Shown: positions 48,223-58,370 of the stretch, piece by piece | Layout of the letters: every line of letters starts with the position of its first letter | Numbering within the stretch: the stretch's first letter is position 1 | NCBI GenBank assembly: GCA_003427395.1 | Contig: BFEA01000613.1 | Location: forward strand, 329,314 to 393,313 | Source: Chara braunii | Lineage: Eukaryota > Streptophyta > Charophyceae > Charales > Characeae | Direction: 5' to 3' | Length of the DNA stretch: 64,000 bases | Program-made: the position numbers and the translations under genes | The notes under the pieces: model-generated | Databases searched by the model: none | What the model was told of the DNA's origin: nothing | Seen by the model: only the letters and a program-made list of their open reading frames with translations

Positions 48223-50564
48223 CTTGATGTAGCGAAGTTAGATTATATTTTGACAGGTGACGATTCTGACGATCCACCCTGGGTAGGGAAGATTCTGCCA
48301 TTAGTCTACCTTTGCTTTGGGTACTGGTTTAGAGGTAGACTTAGACTTAGTTGGAAGATAACTTGGGGAGAGAATGTGCTATGGAGGTTCATCCCCCATG
48401 TGCTGATGATTTAGCTTGGGCGTTTGACCTATCTTGTGTTACAGGTCCTTTGGGGTGTCTGATTCAAAGTTCAGGACGAGATTCAGCTTGATCCCTTGAG
48501 GATCGTCTTCTGTTATCACTGATAACAGGTCGGTTGCCGATTCGTCGGTCTTCGACTCAATTTCAACTCATTCCTCATACTCAACCTAAAAGGCTTTAGC
48601 CCTGGTGATTTTTACCGTTTGTTAAGGGTTTCACCCGGACTTTTATTGAATGACCATTTAACAAAGGTACTGAGTATTTAATTGAGGTTGGTAGGACTGG
48701 CAGTCGGGGCTTCCATGGCTAAAGCGAAGGGGTATGAGCATAGAGAATGGTTGGGGTTGACTCCGTGTAGTGCGCGTTTTGTTGCTTGATTCTTGGTGTG
48801 GTTGCAAGTATGTCCTGTGACTCAGATTTGGATTTGGGCTGCCTGCAATCTCATATATATATACATGGTTGTGAGGAATCCTACTGTGCGTGTGAGAAGT
48901 GATCGTCCTTACTCTATCCCCCCTTCAGTATGTGTGCGTGGATATACGTATGATGAGTGTTCGGGTGGCCTAGAAGGCCAGGTTAACAACCGCGTGAGAG
49001 TTGGGATTGAGGGACAGGGAAGACCCCCCCCTTTGGCCTATTTTGCGTCTTGGGGCTTTCTTAGTCGGACGTTGGTCCTGGGCCGGGATTCGAGGTCCTT
49101 GTCCAGGACATCCCAAGCCCTAGGCCCTGAAGAGGAGGATTCTCCCCTTGCCTAAAGCCTATTTACTTTGGCCGGCGGGACACTCCACCTGAAAGGCGGG
49201 GACGTCGTGAGGGCCGAACGGCGTGTGGTTCAGCCGTTCAATATCGTGAGGGGTAACCCCTCGCGATGAGTTTCTTCAGCCATTTAATATCGCGAGGCCG
49301 AAGTCGCGGTTACCACATACGATTGGCATCAGTGGTTGGCATAAGGTTGGCCTGCGGCCGCACAATTTTATATCAAGGCCTGCGCGCGACGCCTCGCCGC
49401 CCCGACGTTTAAAAGTTATGGGACTGTCGGGCTTGCGCGTAGGCTCAGCGCTTGGGATTATTGTAGGTCGCCGGCACTGCCCACAGAGGGGAAGCGTGTC
49501 CCAAGGCCATGAATTTTGTTTTAGAGGCCAGGAGACCCTTGCCCTATCCCCTCTTCTTGGGTTCGTGCGCGTCTAGTTGCTTCTTAGGGATTTTTATGGT
49601 TGGACGTTGTAGTCCGTGAGAGCTGTCAAATTCAAACCCATTGACTTTCGCCCAGGCCCCGGGGAGGACCCACCCCTAGGGCCGCGAGAGACGACTACCA
49701 CCACAGGCATGGGCGTGTGTACCACCCACTCTGTATAAGGGTGCCGAAGAGGGTGTGTGGTCTTCAACCGCGCATAGCGGTTGTCCAGGGTCGAGATATT
49801 AACCCTCAAGGCGCGTGTCAGCCGACACTTGAGTGTCGAACGTGACCCTCGAGACTAACGAGGACCGCACGAGTATGGGTACCACATGGTACGCCATCGT
49901 TGTGACCGCTTGCGTGCGCTTGCATCGCGAGTCAATATGAGTTAGCCCTGCGTCCGCGCGATTTTTATACTAAGTCTCGCACACGACACCTATCTGATTT
50001 CCGCGTCGGGAAGTTATGGGTTGGCTACCGAGGGACTAGGAGTGTTGTCGCGTTGTTTGTGTTGTGTCGTGTTGTACGCGCGTGTGTGTGTTTTATTTTT
50101 GTCTCGTAAAGTGGTGTGCGCGTGGTGTGTGGGATGCGTCCTAGTCGACTTACGTCGAGCCACGCTTGCGACTTCAGCCCCCCAAGAAGTCGGTTCGCGT
50201 GCGGGTCCAATAGGCGTATTACCGCGCGTACCCCCTATGCTACAGCGAACGAGAAACGCCCTCGACTGGTCCACCTCTGCGATTGCAACCGAATAACTTT
50301 CGTATTGTGGACTGGTAGCTCGGCGGGGATACGCCCAGCGAAGGGAGGTGACAGCTCCCGTAAGGTGGAGGTAAGGTGTGCCTCACGTAGGCCCTATCCT
50401 GTCGTAGGGGCTCGCGAGAGGTATGGGTGGCGCACTCGGCCGGAGCGACCTAAGGAAGCTTCATCTGCGTGTTCGTGACGAGGTTGGTCCAACTCCTGCG
50501 TGACGCGGCCGAGAGGGTCCCGCACTACCACGCGAGGTGCCGGACCGATGCGCGCGACAGCGCT

Positions 50565-50702
50565 GTGCATTGGGGGATAGTCTACAGGAATGTGGCAGTA
50601 GGGGAGACGTTCCTAGATGGGGTAAGGGGGTTGATGTACTAGGAGGAGGACGACCTCAGTGACGAAGATGAAGATGAAGGGATAGAGGACTGTGACTTCT
50701 AA
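50565..50702 (+). pseudogene. ORFX copy A, 3' part
   Basis: Directly after the right LTR and its GCGC target copy, the frame continues from ORFX-A (28220) with HWGIVYRNVAVGETFLDGV. This matches the family's C-terminal motif in copies B, C and D (I-x2-R, then Y/F-[LIV]-D/A). A TAG at 50640-50642 follows GLMY, then an acidic tail (DDLSDEDEDEG) ends at TAA 50700-50702. Confidence 0.7.
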
Positions 50703-50840
50703 GAGGGGTAGGGTTACTTAACTTAGGGAGGACGGGTAGCTTGGTATTGTGCAGGAAAGGGAAAGATGACTAGAGAAGAAAGGATGATGGAATACCCCTT
50801 CAAAGGCTGGGAACCACGGCGACTCAGAGGAGGAATATAA

Positions 50841-51511
50841 ATGCCTATACCAACAGGGAACGGATGGAGAAGGACCACGTGCGACTGGATTGGGTTAGAG
50901 GTTGCCCAAGACTTGTCATATGTATGGATAGAGCGGATTTGGAACCCGATAAGGGAAGAGGAAGGTTGGGATGATATAGCAGAAGGCAAGGTAGAGTCAG
51001 TTGGAACGATTGTCCTTTCCGAGGATGGATAACACGTGTTTTGCACCATGTTAGCAATGGGAGATGACCCGATGTGGCTTCTAGGGGATGCAGAGGCCCG
51101 AACCCGAAAGGAAGGCAAGCTGTTCGCCAACGAGGGGTGGGACGAAGTTAGTAGCAGGGAGGATGGAAGGAACTCAAACCTCCAAGTCTACTGATAATGG
51201 CTTGGGTTCCGAAATTCATAGCCGAGTGGTTTGGGGGGTTTTAGCACATTTTAGAAATAGTTGACTCCATGAGAAGGGTGCATATAGAGTGTGTCTGGTT
51301 GACTGAGGAGTTCTATAGGCACTCATTGAAATATGGACCTTTCTACGGAGATAAAGCCGAGGAAGTCATCATCGTCCTAAGAATAGGTAGGTATGACCGC
51401 CTAGAGGTAGAGGCGGAGTCTTGGGACGCCATAGTTAGTCGGGAGGCGGCGGCTGCACCCTCCTACGTAGACGACGTTTTTAAACTATTTGAAGTACTGT
51501 GGTTCGATTGA
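50841..51511 (+). pseudogene. ORFX copy B
   Basis: The N-terminal block (PIPTGNGWRRTTCDWIGLEV, then VWIERIWNP) lies at 50841-51032. It ends at a TAA where copies C and D have Trp after Gly. The rest continues in other frames, including AMGDDPMWLL. The C-terminal half at 51269-51511 has FYRHSLKYGPFYGDKAEEV and REAAAAPSYVDDVFKLFE. Several stops and at least one frameshift make it a pseudogene. It is the second of four same-strand copies. Function unknown. Confidence 0.7.
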
Positions 51512-51761
51512 ACGAGGCCAAGGGATCGAACACCGCGAGAAGGCCTGAGTATGGAGGGGCTTGTGAAGTAAGGTGTAAAATAAGAAAGGGAGTGTGTACA
51601 TTAGGCCGTAGATGGTGCATAAGGATCGAAACGAGGGGGAAGTGACAACAACTGGAAAATGGGGGCGGATAGAAGTGAACGTATATGAGTTGGGGATAGC
51701 GGCAAGTGTACGATAAGTAGGGAGGGTTGAAAGACTAAAACACGAAAGACATGGAATCTCA

Positions 51762-52607
51762 TTGGGTGCAGCGATCGGACTAAGAAAGCAGGAAAGGAGA
51801 CATTGCGGGATGGTCCGACGAATGGCGTTCTGGGCGGATAGACCTCGTGGGATCCTGCCACCAAGAATATCAAAGGGCAGGGTCGAAATAAGCCTGCCGG
51901 CAAGAAGTATGGTAGGCAATCCGGTAATCGACTGGGTGGGGGTAGAGTTGGTGAAAGATACGGTGTACCTAGTAGTGGAGCTGGAATGGCGTGCGAGAGG
52001 GGAGTTCGGGGGTGTAGACTTGAACCGCCCAGGGCATGTACACGCGATGGGATCCTTACACCTGTCGAAAGAGGGATGGCGGACCTTTGGGATTGCTTTG
52101 GCTTCCGGGGATGACCCCGTGCGAATGTTCGAAGGGGCATGGCAAATAACCTTGCAGGAGGGGTTTGAGTTTGTAGACCCGGAACAAGATGACGTAACGA
52201 CGGAGGTAAAATTCGCCGCGACAGGGGTTTTCGAGCTGCCAAATGAGGTCGTACGGATGAGTCTACCACCCTTCCTGCTAAGACAAGTGGGAGGCATAGA
52301 ACGAGTGGAGCAGGCGGTGACTGTCGTAACTAGGCTAAATTTTGACGAAGCATTAATGTATCGAGAATATTATTGGGCCTTTCTAGAGATGGGGCTTTTC
52401 GGGGACGAACAAGGGCGCAAGGTGCTTTGTATTCTAAGAGCAGCAGTAAATGCTAGGCCAGGAGTTCCACAAATAAGTGATGAGACGATGTGGAGAGTCA
52501 TCCGGTGAGAGGTAGGTCGGGGCGCGGCCTACATAGATAATCTCTACCGACTGTACGAACAGCAAGAGGAGGCTACTGCTCCTGGGGGTATAGAGGGATA
52601 TGACTAG
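51762..52607 (+). pseudogene. ORFX copy C, one stop near the C-terminus
   Basis: 248 codons are open to a TGA at 52506-52508. The frame then continues 32 codons (EVGRGAAYIDNLYRLYE) to TAG at 52605-52607. The TGA sits where copies B and D have Arg before Glu, so one CGA-to-TGA change explains it. Blocks in order: VEISLP; DWVGVELVKDTVYLVVELEW; GSLHLSKEGWRTFGIALASG; DDPVRMF; LPPFLLRQVGG; YYWAFLEMGLFGDEQ. No signal peptide, membrane span or known catalytic motif is visible. The true start may be an ATG further in, since the first ~35 residues are not shared with the other copies. Intronless. Function unknown. Confidence 0.7.
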
Positions 52608-52665
52608 AAAAGAGAAATGAAAACATGAAGGGCAAGAGAGACAGTAGGTGGGCGGATTCTGAAGA

Positions 52666-53532
52666 TTGGCTGTAACCCTTTCTATGTGGACTATGCAGGA
52701 AATCACTCAGGTAACAATGGCAGCAAGGCGTGAGCGAGTGGAACGCCAGCCCCGTGTGGGAATGGAACGCCAGCCCCGGTACCCCGGACCGCCGTGGAAC
52801 AATGGTGGACAATGGGAAGTATCCCTTCCGTCGAGTTCTACCTATTGGGGGTCCGACGTAGAATGGCGGGCCGTGACTTTGGGAAGGGACGCCGCCTTCA
52901 TGTTGGTAGAATGTTGGTGGACAGGAATGAGACTCAACCGAGGACCCAGAGATGATCTGTTCTCCAATCTGGAGGTTACCGGGACCATGTATCTGCCTGA
53001 GATCGGTTGGCATTCGTTGGGGGTAGAGATAGCACAAGGTCACGAGCTAGCACCAGTCTTTCAAAGGGCCGCCCGGACGTTGACCCGGATAGGACATTCG
53101 GTCTGGGAAAGAAGGAACGTGGGCTTGCTAACCCTGGTGGAGATGGGAGGTTGGAGGGAGTTCAGGGCACCAACCACACCGCTGAGGTGCCGGGTCCCCC
53201 GTTTTATGATAGATCTCGTCTTCGGGAGCCTCACAAGGGCGCGGGAGCTGGCAGACTCGGCAATAATGTGGGCAGACCACTTTTCCTCTCTAACCATCGG
53301 GATGTTCTATGATGTCGCCGTGAGGCATGAGCCGTTCTGGGGAAAGAGGGCCCACGAGTTACTGGAGGTCATCCACATCCTGATATTTTGTGCGCCCTGG
53401 CTAGACTGGACAGGGTGCGAACGCATAATCCAAAGGGAGATCGAGATAGGAGAGAGCTATTTGGCAGGGGTGGCTGAGCTATTCGAGGAGCCGACCGAAC
53501 CGGAAGAACCACGAGGGCGCGAGCGAGACTAG
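52666..53532 (+). CDS. ORFX copy D, intact protein of unknown function
   Basis: 288 codons without interruption, starting 59 bp after copy C. Family blocks: WEVSLPSSS near residue 50; VEWRAVTLGRDAAFMLVECWW; GTMYLPEIGWHSLGVEIAQG; VPRFMIDLVFG; MFYDVAVRHEPFWGKRAHEL near residue 215; and IIQREIEIGESYLAG near 260, with an acidic/Arg tail. The first ~45 residues are not shared, so an internal ATG may be the start. Soluble-looking, Trp-rich, and no enzyme motif recognised. It is the best-preserved member of the four-copy array. It may be a host tandem family, an accessory gene of a mobile element or an endogenous viral remnant; nothing here decides. Confidence 0.65.
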   Translation: MAVTLSMWTMQEITQVTMAARRERVERQPRVGMERQPRYPGPPWNNGGQWEVSLPSSSTYWGSDVEWRAVTLGRDAAFMLVECWWTGMRLNRGPRDDLFSNLEVTGTMYLPEIGWHSLGVEIAQGHELAPVFQRAARTLTRIGHSVWERRNVGLLTLVEMGGWREFRAPTTPLRCRVPRFMIDLVFGSLTRARELADSAIMWADHFSSLTIGMFYDVAVRHEPFWGKRAHELLEVIHILIFCAPWLDWTGCERIIQREIEIGESYLAGVAELFEEPTEPEEPRGRERD

Positions 53533-53997
53533 GATCCGCAGGCAGGCCAATAGGGCAGATCCAGTATAGTTCGATGCGTACGGAAATCCGCCGATGGGAA
53601 TAAGAAAGGGGCCTCGGACCCGGATGGCTAAGACCCACTAGAAAAACAAAGAAGGGGATAGACTCTTAATGAGTGACCATAACCCGGAAGGTAAAAAACG
53701 AAAAACGTTGCTCGGGAAGGCTTCCCCTAGCAGGATGCCTAACCCGGACTCCCTCTCGTCGGCCGACGGGACAAGGGCACTACAAACGAGCTTGTGATAA
53801 AGGAAGCCCAGTCACGTTCATAGCTCGGCTGGGCGGCAGGGCCAGTCGTGGCTCCTCCTCAAGGAAGGGCAATCAGGAAACGGGGATAGGAAAGGAGACT
53901 ATAAAGATAAGCCAACAGAGTTGGGAGCCTAGGGAACCTAAAAACCTCGCATTGCGTGTGTCCTGGGAATTCTTTGGCTTATGCAGAACTAGGCAAA

Positions 53998-54483
53998 ATG
54001 GCAACGGAAGAGGAGACAGATAACCGTAAGAGTGAAGGAGAACCAGACTTAGAAGGCAATGTCGCGCAAAGCGAAGGGGGGCAGAAGGACAGAGAGTCGA
54101 TAAATCCGGATTGTACCAAAGGGAACCGAAAGGAAATTTCAACAGGAGAAAGCTCGGGGAAAGCCGGGGGAAGCAGGCAGGGGACCCAAGGGACCAAGGA
54201 AGGCAGAAATAAGGATAGGACAAGCCTTCGAAACTCGGAAGGAACCATGCCTAAGAAAGTAAGGGTCACGGACACAAGGCGCAAACTAGCCGAGATAGAC
54301 AAGAGGACCGCGGAATACAAGGCAAGACTGATTGAGGAAATGATGATTGGGAACGAAGAAGGTCCTCTGCAGGAGGAACCCCGGGACGAACGGAAAGCCA
54401 GCCAAGGTGGGACTGGACAAGGGGATAAAGGTAGTGACCGTGGGGGAACGGCGAGCAAGCGAAGGAAAGAGAGAGAGAACTAA
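53998..54483 (+). CDS. Hydrophilic ORF downstream of ORFX-D
   Basis: About 161 codons from the ATG at 53998, rich in Glu, Lys, Gly and Ser. A possible coiled-coil stretch lies near the middle (RKLAEIDKRTAEYKARLIEE), and the end is basic (SKRRKEREN). Same strand as the ORFX array and 465 bp downstream. No domain recognised. Low complexity makes chance opening possible. Confidence 0.35.
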   Translation: MATEEETDNRKSEGEPDLEGNVAQSEGGQKDRESINPDCTKGNRKEISTGESSGKAGGSRQGTQGTKEGRNKDRTSLRNSEGTMPKKVRVTDTRRKLAEIDKRTAEYKARLIEEMMIGNEEGPLQEEPRDERKASQGGTGQGDKGSDRGGTASKRRKEREN

Positions 54484-54639
54484 GAAGAAGAAAGGACGAA
54501 GAAAAAGAAAGAGAGAGGAAGAAGAGGAAGAAGAGGAAGAAGAGGAAGTAACCCCCCCAGCGCATCAGCTCAATATTCAAACAAAAGCGGTGAAACCCAC
54601 CATAACTGGCGAGAACACCATGTCATGAAGCACAGCTGG

Positions 54640-55091
54640 CAAAAAGAACCCGACAGCTGTTTCGGCCGGCATGCCAGAACCAGTCCTCCTCAAAGGTCGC
54701 ACTGAGTGTGACTTAGACAGACCTACGGAAACTACTTATAGTCCTAGATTATCAGCTACGGTCTACAAAGGGTACCCGAAATGAGCTAACCTACAAGTCA
54801 AAAGGAATAGTCCTATGGTTCGCCAATTCTTCCAACGGGCTATGTAACCGGTTGAACGCACTGAACGCGCGTTCACGTTCAAACACGCGCGTTCATACCC
54901 CCCGGGGCCGCGTTCAATCGCGTTCAAACGCGCTGCACGCCACGTGGCGCGAAAAAATTGAACGTGACACCGGGGGGCGCGCGCCCGTTGCGGACTACGG
55001 GGTGGTGGGCCTCGTTCATCAAACCCCAAAAGTGCGAAAAAAAGTAAAATTGGGAGGCCTACTCCCCCTACCGCGCCACCCCCCGGCATAT
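54640..55091. other. Gene-free stretch with CGTTCA cluster
   Basis: No gene is supported. At 54850-54930 the hexamer CGTTCA and its complement recur many times, including the perfect palindrome TGAACGCGCGTTCA at 54862-54875. Confidence 0.55.
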
Positions 55092-55965
55092 GTGAAAAGT
55101 CCTTTTTTTTTTTGGGGTGGGGGGGGTGGGTGGCGGAGTCCCCCTAACACGGCTCAGACGGCCCATGCAGGCTATCTGAAGGGTCCTCGCAGCCATGTGG
55201 CGCAGACCCCCCCCACAAGATCAAGGCAGGCAGTGAATATGAAGTGAATACGAGCTGGCCGAATATATAGTCAAGATTCGAATTCAGGTCTGTGTTTCAG
55301 CAGTTATGGGTTGCTCACGTAGCTAGGCCCTGCCGTGATTCTCAGGGCTTGGCTGCACTACTCACCAAATGACATTGTGCAAAACTAGAATGAATCTTCT
55401 GCAGAACATGGAATAATACGCTGCCATATGTTCTGTCTTTTGTGCATGTGGTGAGTAGAGGCCCTTAGGGCCACTGCACGTATTCCTAAGACAAGAAAAA
55501 CGAGAAAAAAAGAAAAATGAAAAAAAAGAAAAATGAGAAAAGGAAAAAACAAGAAAAAAGAAAAACGAGAAATTTCTCTCGTTTTTCTTTTCTTAGGAAT
55601 ACGTGCAGTGGCCCTAAGGGCCTCTACTCACCGCATGCACAAAAGACAGAACATATGGCGGCGTATTATTCCATGTTCTGCAGAAGATTCGTTTTAGTTT
55701 TGCACATTTGGTGAGTAGTGCAGCCAAGCCCTGAGAATCACGGCAGGGCCTAGCTACGTGAGCAACCCATAACTGCTGAAACACAGACCTGGATTCGAAT
55801 CTTGACTATATATTCGGCCAGCTCGTGCTCACTTCATATTCACTGCCTGCCGTGATTATGGTGGGGGGGTCTGCGCCACATGGCTGTGAGGACCCTTCAG
55901 ATAGCCTGCATGGGCCGTCTGATTCCCCCAGCCCCCCGAAAAAAAAAAAAGGACCTTTCACACAC
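55092..55965. repeat. Long inverted repeat (~390-bp arms)
   Basis: 55092-55504 and 55578-55965 are near-perfect reverse complements, separated by a 73-bp A/G-rich spacer. Matching pairs include CTACTCACC/GGTGAGTAG and GGCCCTAAGGGCC. The spacer side ends in another small palindrome (AAACGAGAAATTTCTCGTT-like). It could be a foldback transposon or an assembly joining opposite strands. No ORF. It lies beside a gap. Confidence 0.85.
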
Positions 55966-56036
55966 ACACGCACACACACCGTCACATACACACACACACA
56001 CACATTCACACACAGACACACACTTTCACACATACC
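55966..56036. repeat. (CA)n-rich microsatellite
   Basis: Imperfect CA repeats running into the assembly gap. Confidence 0.9.
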
Positions 56037-56802
56037 NNNNNNNNNNNNNNNNNNNNNNNNNNNNNNNNNNNNNNNNNNNNNNNNNNNNNNNNNNNNNNNN
56101 NNNNNNNNNNNNNNNNNNNNNNNNNNNNNNNNNNNNNNNNNNNNNNNNNNNNNNNNNNNNNNNNNNNNNNNNNNNNNNNNNNNNNNNNNNNNNNNNNNNN
56201 NNNNNNNNNNNNNNNNNNNNNNNNNNNNNNNNNNNNNNNNNNNNNNNNNNNNNNNNNNNNNNNNNNNNNNNNNNNNNNNNNNNNNNNNNNNNNNNNNNNN
56301 NNNNNNNNNNNNNNNNNNNNNNNNNNNNNNNNNNNNNNNNNNNNNNNNNNNNNNNNNNNNNNNNNNNNNNNNNNNNNNNNNNNNNNNNNNNNNNNNNNNN
56401 NNNNNNNNNNNNNNNNNNNNNNNNNNNNNNNNNNNNNNNNNNNNNNNNNNNNNNNNNNNNNNNNNNNNNNNNNNNNNNNNNNNNNNNNNNNNNNNNNNNN
56501 NNNNNNNNNNNNNNNNNNNNNNNNNNNNNNNNNNNNNNNNNNNNNNNNNNNNNNNNNNNNNNNNNNNNNNNNNNNNNNNNNNNNNNNNNNNNNNNNNNNN
56601 NNNNNNNNNNNNNNNNNNNNNNNNNNNNNNNNNNNNNNNNNNNNNNNNNNNNNNNNNNNNNNNNNNNNNNNNNNNNNNNNNNNNNNNNNNNNNNNNNNNN
56701 NNNNNNNNNNNNNNNNNNNNNNNNNNNNNNNNNNNNNNNNNNNNNNNNNNNNNNNNNNNNNNNNNNNNNNNNNNNNNNNNNNNNNNNNNNNNNNNNNNNN
56801 NN
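56037..56802. other. Assembly gap (766 N)
   Basis: Unresolved bases between CA-rich and GT-rich repeats. Confidence 1.
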
Positions 56803-56815
56803 GTGTGTGTGTGTG

Positions 56816-56878
<63 letters not shown>

Positions 56879-56957
56879 GTGCGTGTGTGTGTGTGGGGGG
56901 GGGGGGCAATCAATCAATCAATCAATCAATCAATTAATCAATCAGTCAATCAATCAG

Positions 56958-57034
<77 letters not shown>
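56803..57034. repeat. (GT)n, G tract and (CAAT)n microsatellites
   Basis: GT repeats to about 56894, a 12-base G tract, then about 32 CAAT units (56907-57034) with a few changes. Confidence 0.95.
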
Positions 57035-57201
57035 TTTTTTTTTTTTTTCCCTACCCCCAACCACCTCCCAGCCCCCGAACAGACTTTATTTTTTTTCGTT
57101 TTTCTTTACTGTGGGGGGTAGCCCCCGACACCCCCCCCCCCCCCCCCTCCTCAGATGCCATTTCCCACCCCGGGAAGGACCCGAAAACGGGTCGTACGGC
57201 C

Positions 57202-57312
57202 GTACGTACGGCCCGTATGACTGCCTGGGGGCCCGTACGTACGGCCCGTATGACTGCCTGGGGGCCCGTACGTACGGCCCGTATGACTGCCTGGGGGCCC
57301 GTACGTACGGCC
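57202..57312. repeat. 33-bp tandem repeat, three units plus a part
   Basis: Units at 57202, 57235 and 57268, each beginning GTACGTACGGCCCGTATGAC, identical by eye. The palindromes GTACGTAC and GGCCGTACGGCC recur. The 33-bp length keeps any reading frame open, but no gene is supported. Confidence 0.95.
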
Positions 57313-57449
57313 GTACGGCCGTTCATACTCCCGGTATCTGTACGGGGGGATACACAGATCCAGACACCTGCACACCCAGAACCACCTATCTCTTCCGTCT
57401 CCAGGAGCCCTAGAGTCCAGCGTCCCTTTCTAATTCGCTCCTTGAAGCT

Positions 57450-57960
57450 ATTTAGAAACCACAAGCTTGCCCTCTATGGTGACTGCAGATAGCTGGTTTC
57501 CTTAGGACCAGGTTTTCAGGAACCAAGATCGGCCCTTTCCCTGGCCCCCTAGACTTGTCTTCCAATCTGTTATCAGCATAAGTCTGATATTGGAGCGAAC
57601 CTGTTGTTGTTGCTGCTGTACATAAATTTTCTCTCCTCTGAAGATTACCGCATTCCTCGCCTGCCAGATAGCTCTCATGGGAACTCATCCGTATACAAAT
57701 GACATGTATCTTCACCCTGCAGCAAAGTTGAAATTTGGTAAAGGGAGCAAGCCAAAGAGTACCCAGTCATCGGTCCAAGGAAAGGACTTGTCTGTTATTT
57801 GTTCCCAATGCTTAGTCCACCATAGCCAAAGTTTGTCTGCCTGCGGGCAGTGTATCGACACTTTGGAGCCGAATTCCCACCCTCAGTCACATAGTCTGCA
57901 TGTGATCTAGAAGTCCATACCTCTCGTGGAAAGCCACAGAACCGAGACACTCCATAATTG
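57450..57960 (-). pseudogene. LINE ORF2 C-terminal fragment
   Basis: Reading the minus strand: HCPQADKLWLWWTKHW, then FPWTDDWVLFGLLPLPNF, then MRAIWQARNAVIFRGE. This is the zinc-binding C-terminal region of L1-type ORF2, in the same layout as LINE-1 at 2157-2762. Stops and frame changes are present, and no RT region accompanies it. Confidence 0.75.
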
Positions 57961-58370
57961 CCAACTTGCAGTTCCTAAATCGCGGTGACGCAACCAATTA
58001 AAATTCAAAAGAAGAATCTACACAGCACAACTATACTTCCAAACTGAATCTCAGACTAAATCAGCATCCCAACTATACTAACCTTCTCACACCCAGTTCC
58101 CCTCCCACCTTGTACCCCACAAGTCTCACCAGCAAGAGCACTAGCGGCTCAAGGACGGGACGTGTGCAAGAAATATCGTTGCATTCCATGATCAAGCACC
58201 AACTGAAGCCAACAGGGAAATTAAAAGGACGGCAAATTAAGCAAGCGGCAAAGAAAAGTTGTTCTGATGCCAGCACACTCAGAACCCGGACAACAAAAAA
58301 AAGAAAAAGTTGATGATCAGGAAGACGACAAAGAACAATTAGGGTAGAGAAATAGGGTCTTGCTGCAGTA
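57961..58370. other. Gene-free stretch
   Basis: No gene or repeat could be supported between the LINE fragment and the MITE. Confidence 0.4.

Larger units (their letters stand above)
28221..50559 (+). mobile_element. 22.3-kb Ty3/gypsy-type LTR retrotransposon
   Basis: Two direct LTRs (28221-33940 and 42955-50559) flank gag, protease, RT, RNase H and integrase in Ty3/gypsy order. The ends are TGTCG...CGACA, and the element is flanked by GCGC on both sides (AGCGC before, GCGCT after). A tRNA-Asp primer site follows the left LTR. The LTRs look a few per cent diverged by eye, so the copy is not very recent. Stops and frameshifts in gag and pol make it non-autonomous now. It lies inside the coding sequence of ORFX-A. 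No good polypurine tract is visible directly before 42955. Confidence 0.9.
42955..50559 (+). repeat. Right (3') LTR with 1.8-kb extra block
   Basis: Begins TGTCGGCGCGAATACCC and ends CGCGCGACA. 42955-43581 matches 28221-28844, and 45406-50559 matches 28871-33940. The block 43582-45405 has no counterpart on the left. Hairpin arrays and TATA box are conserved. Confidence 0.88.

Noticed and set aside
55806-57121. Very long reading frames crossing the N gap
   Set aside because: Open only because unresolved bases and dinucleotide repeats contain no stops.
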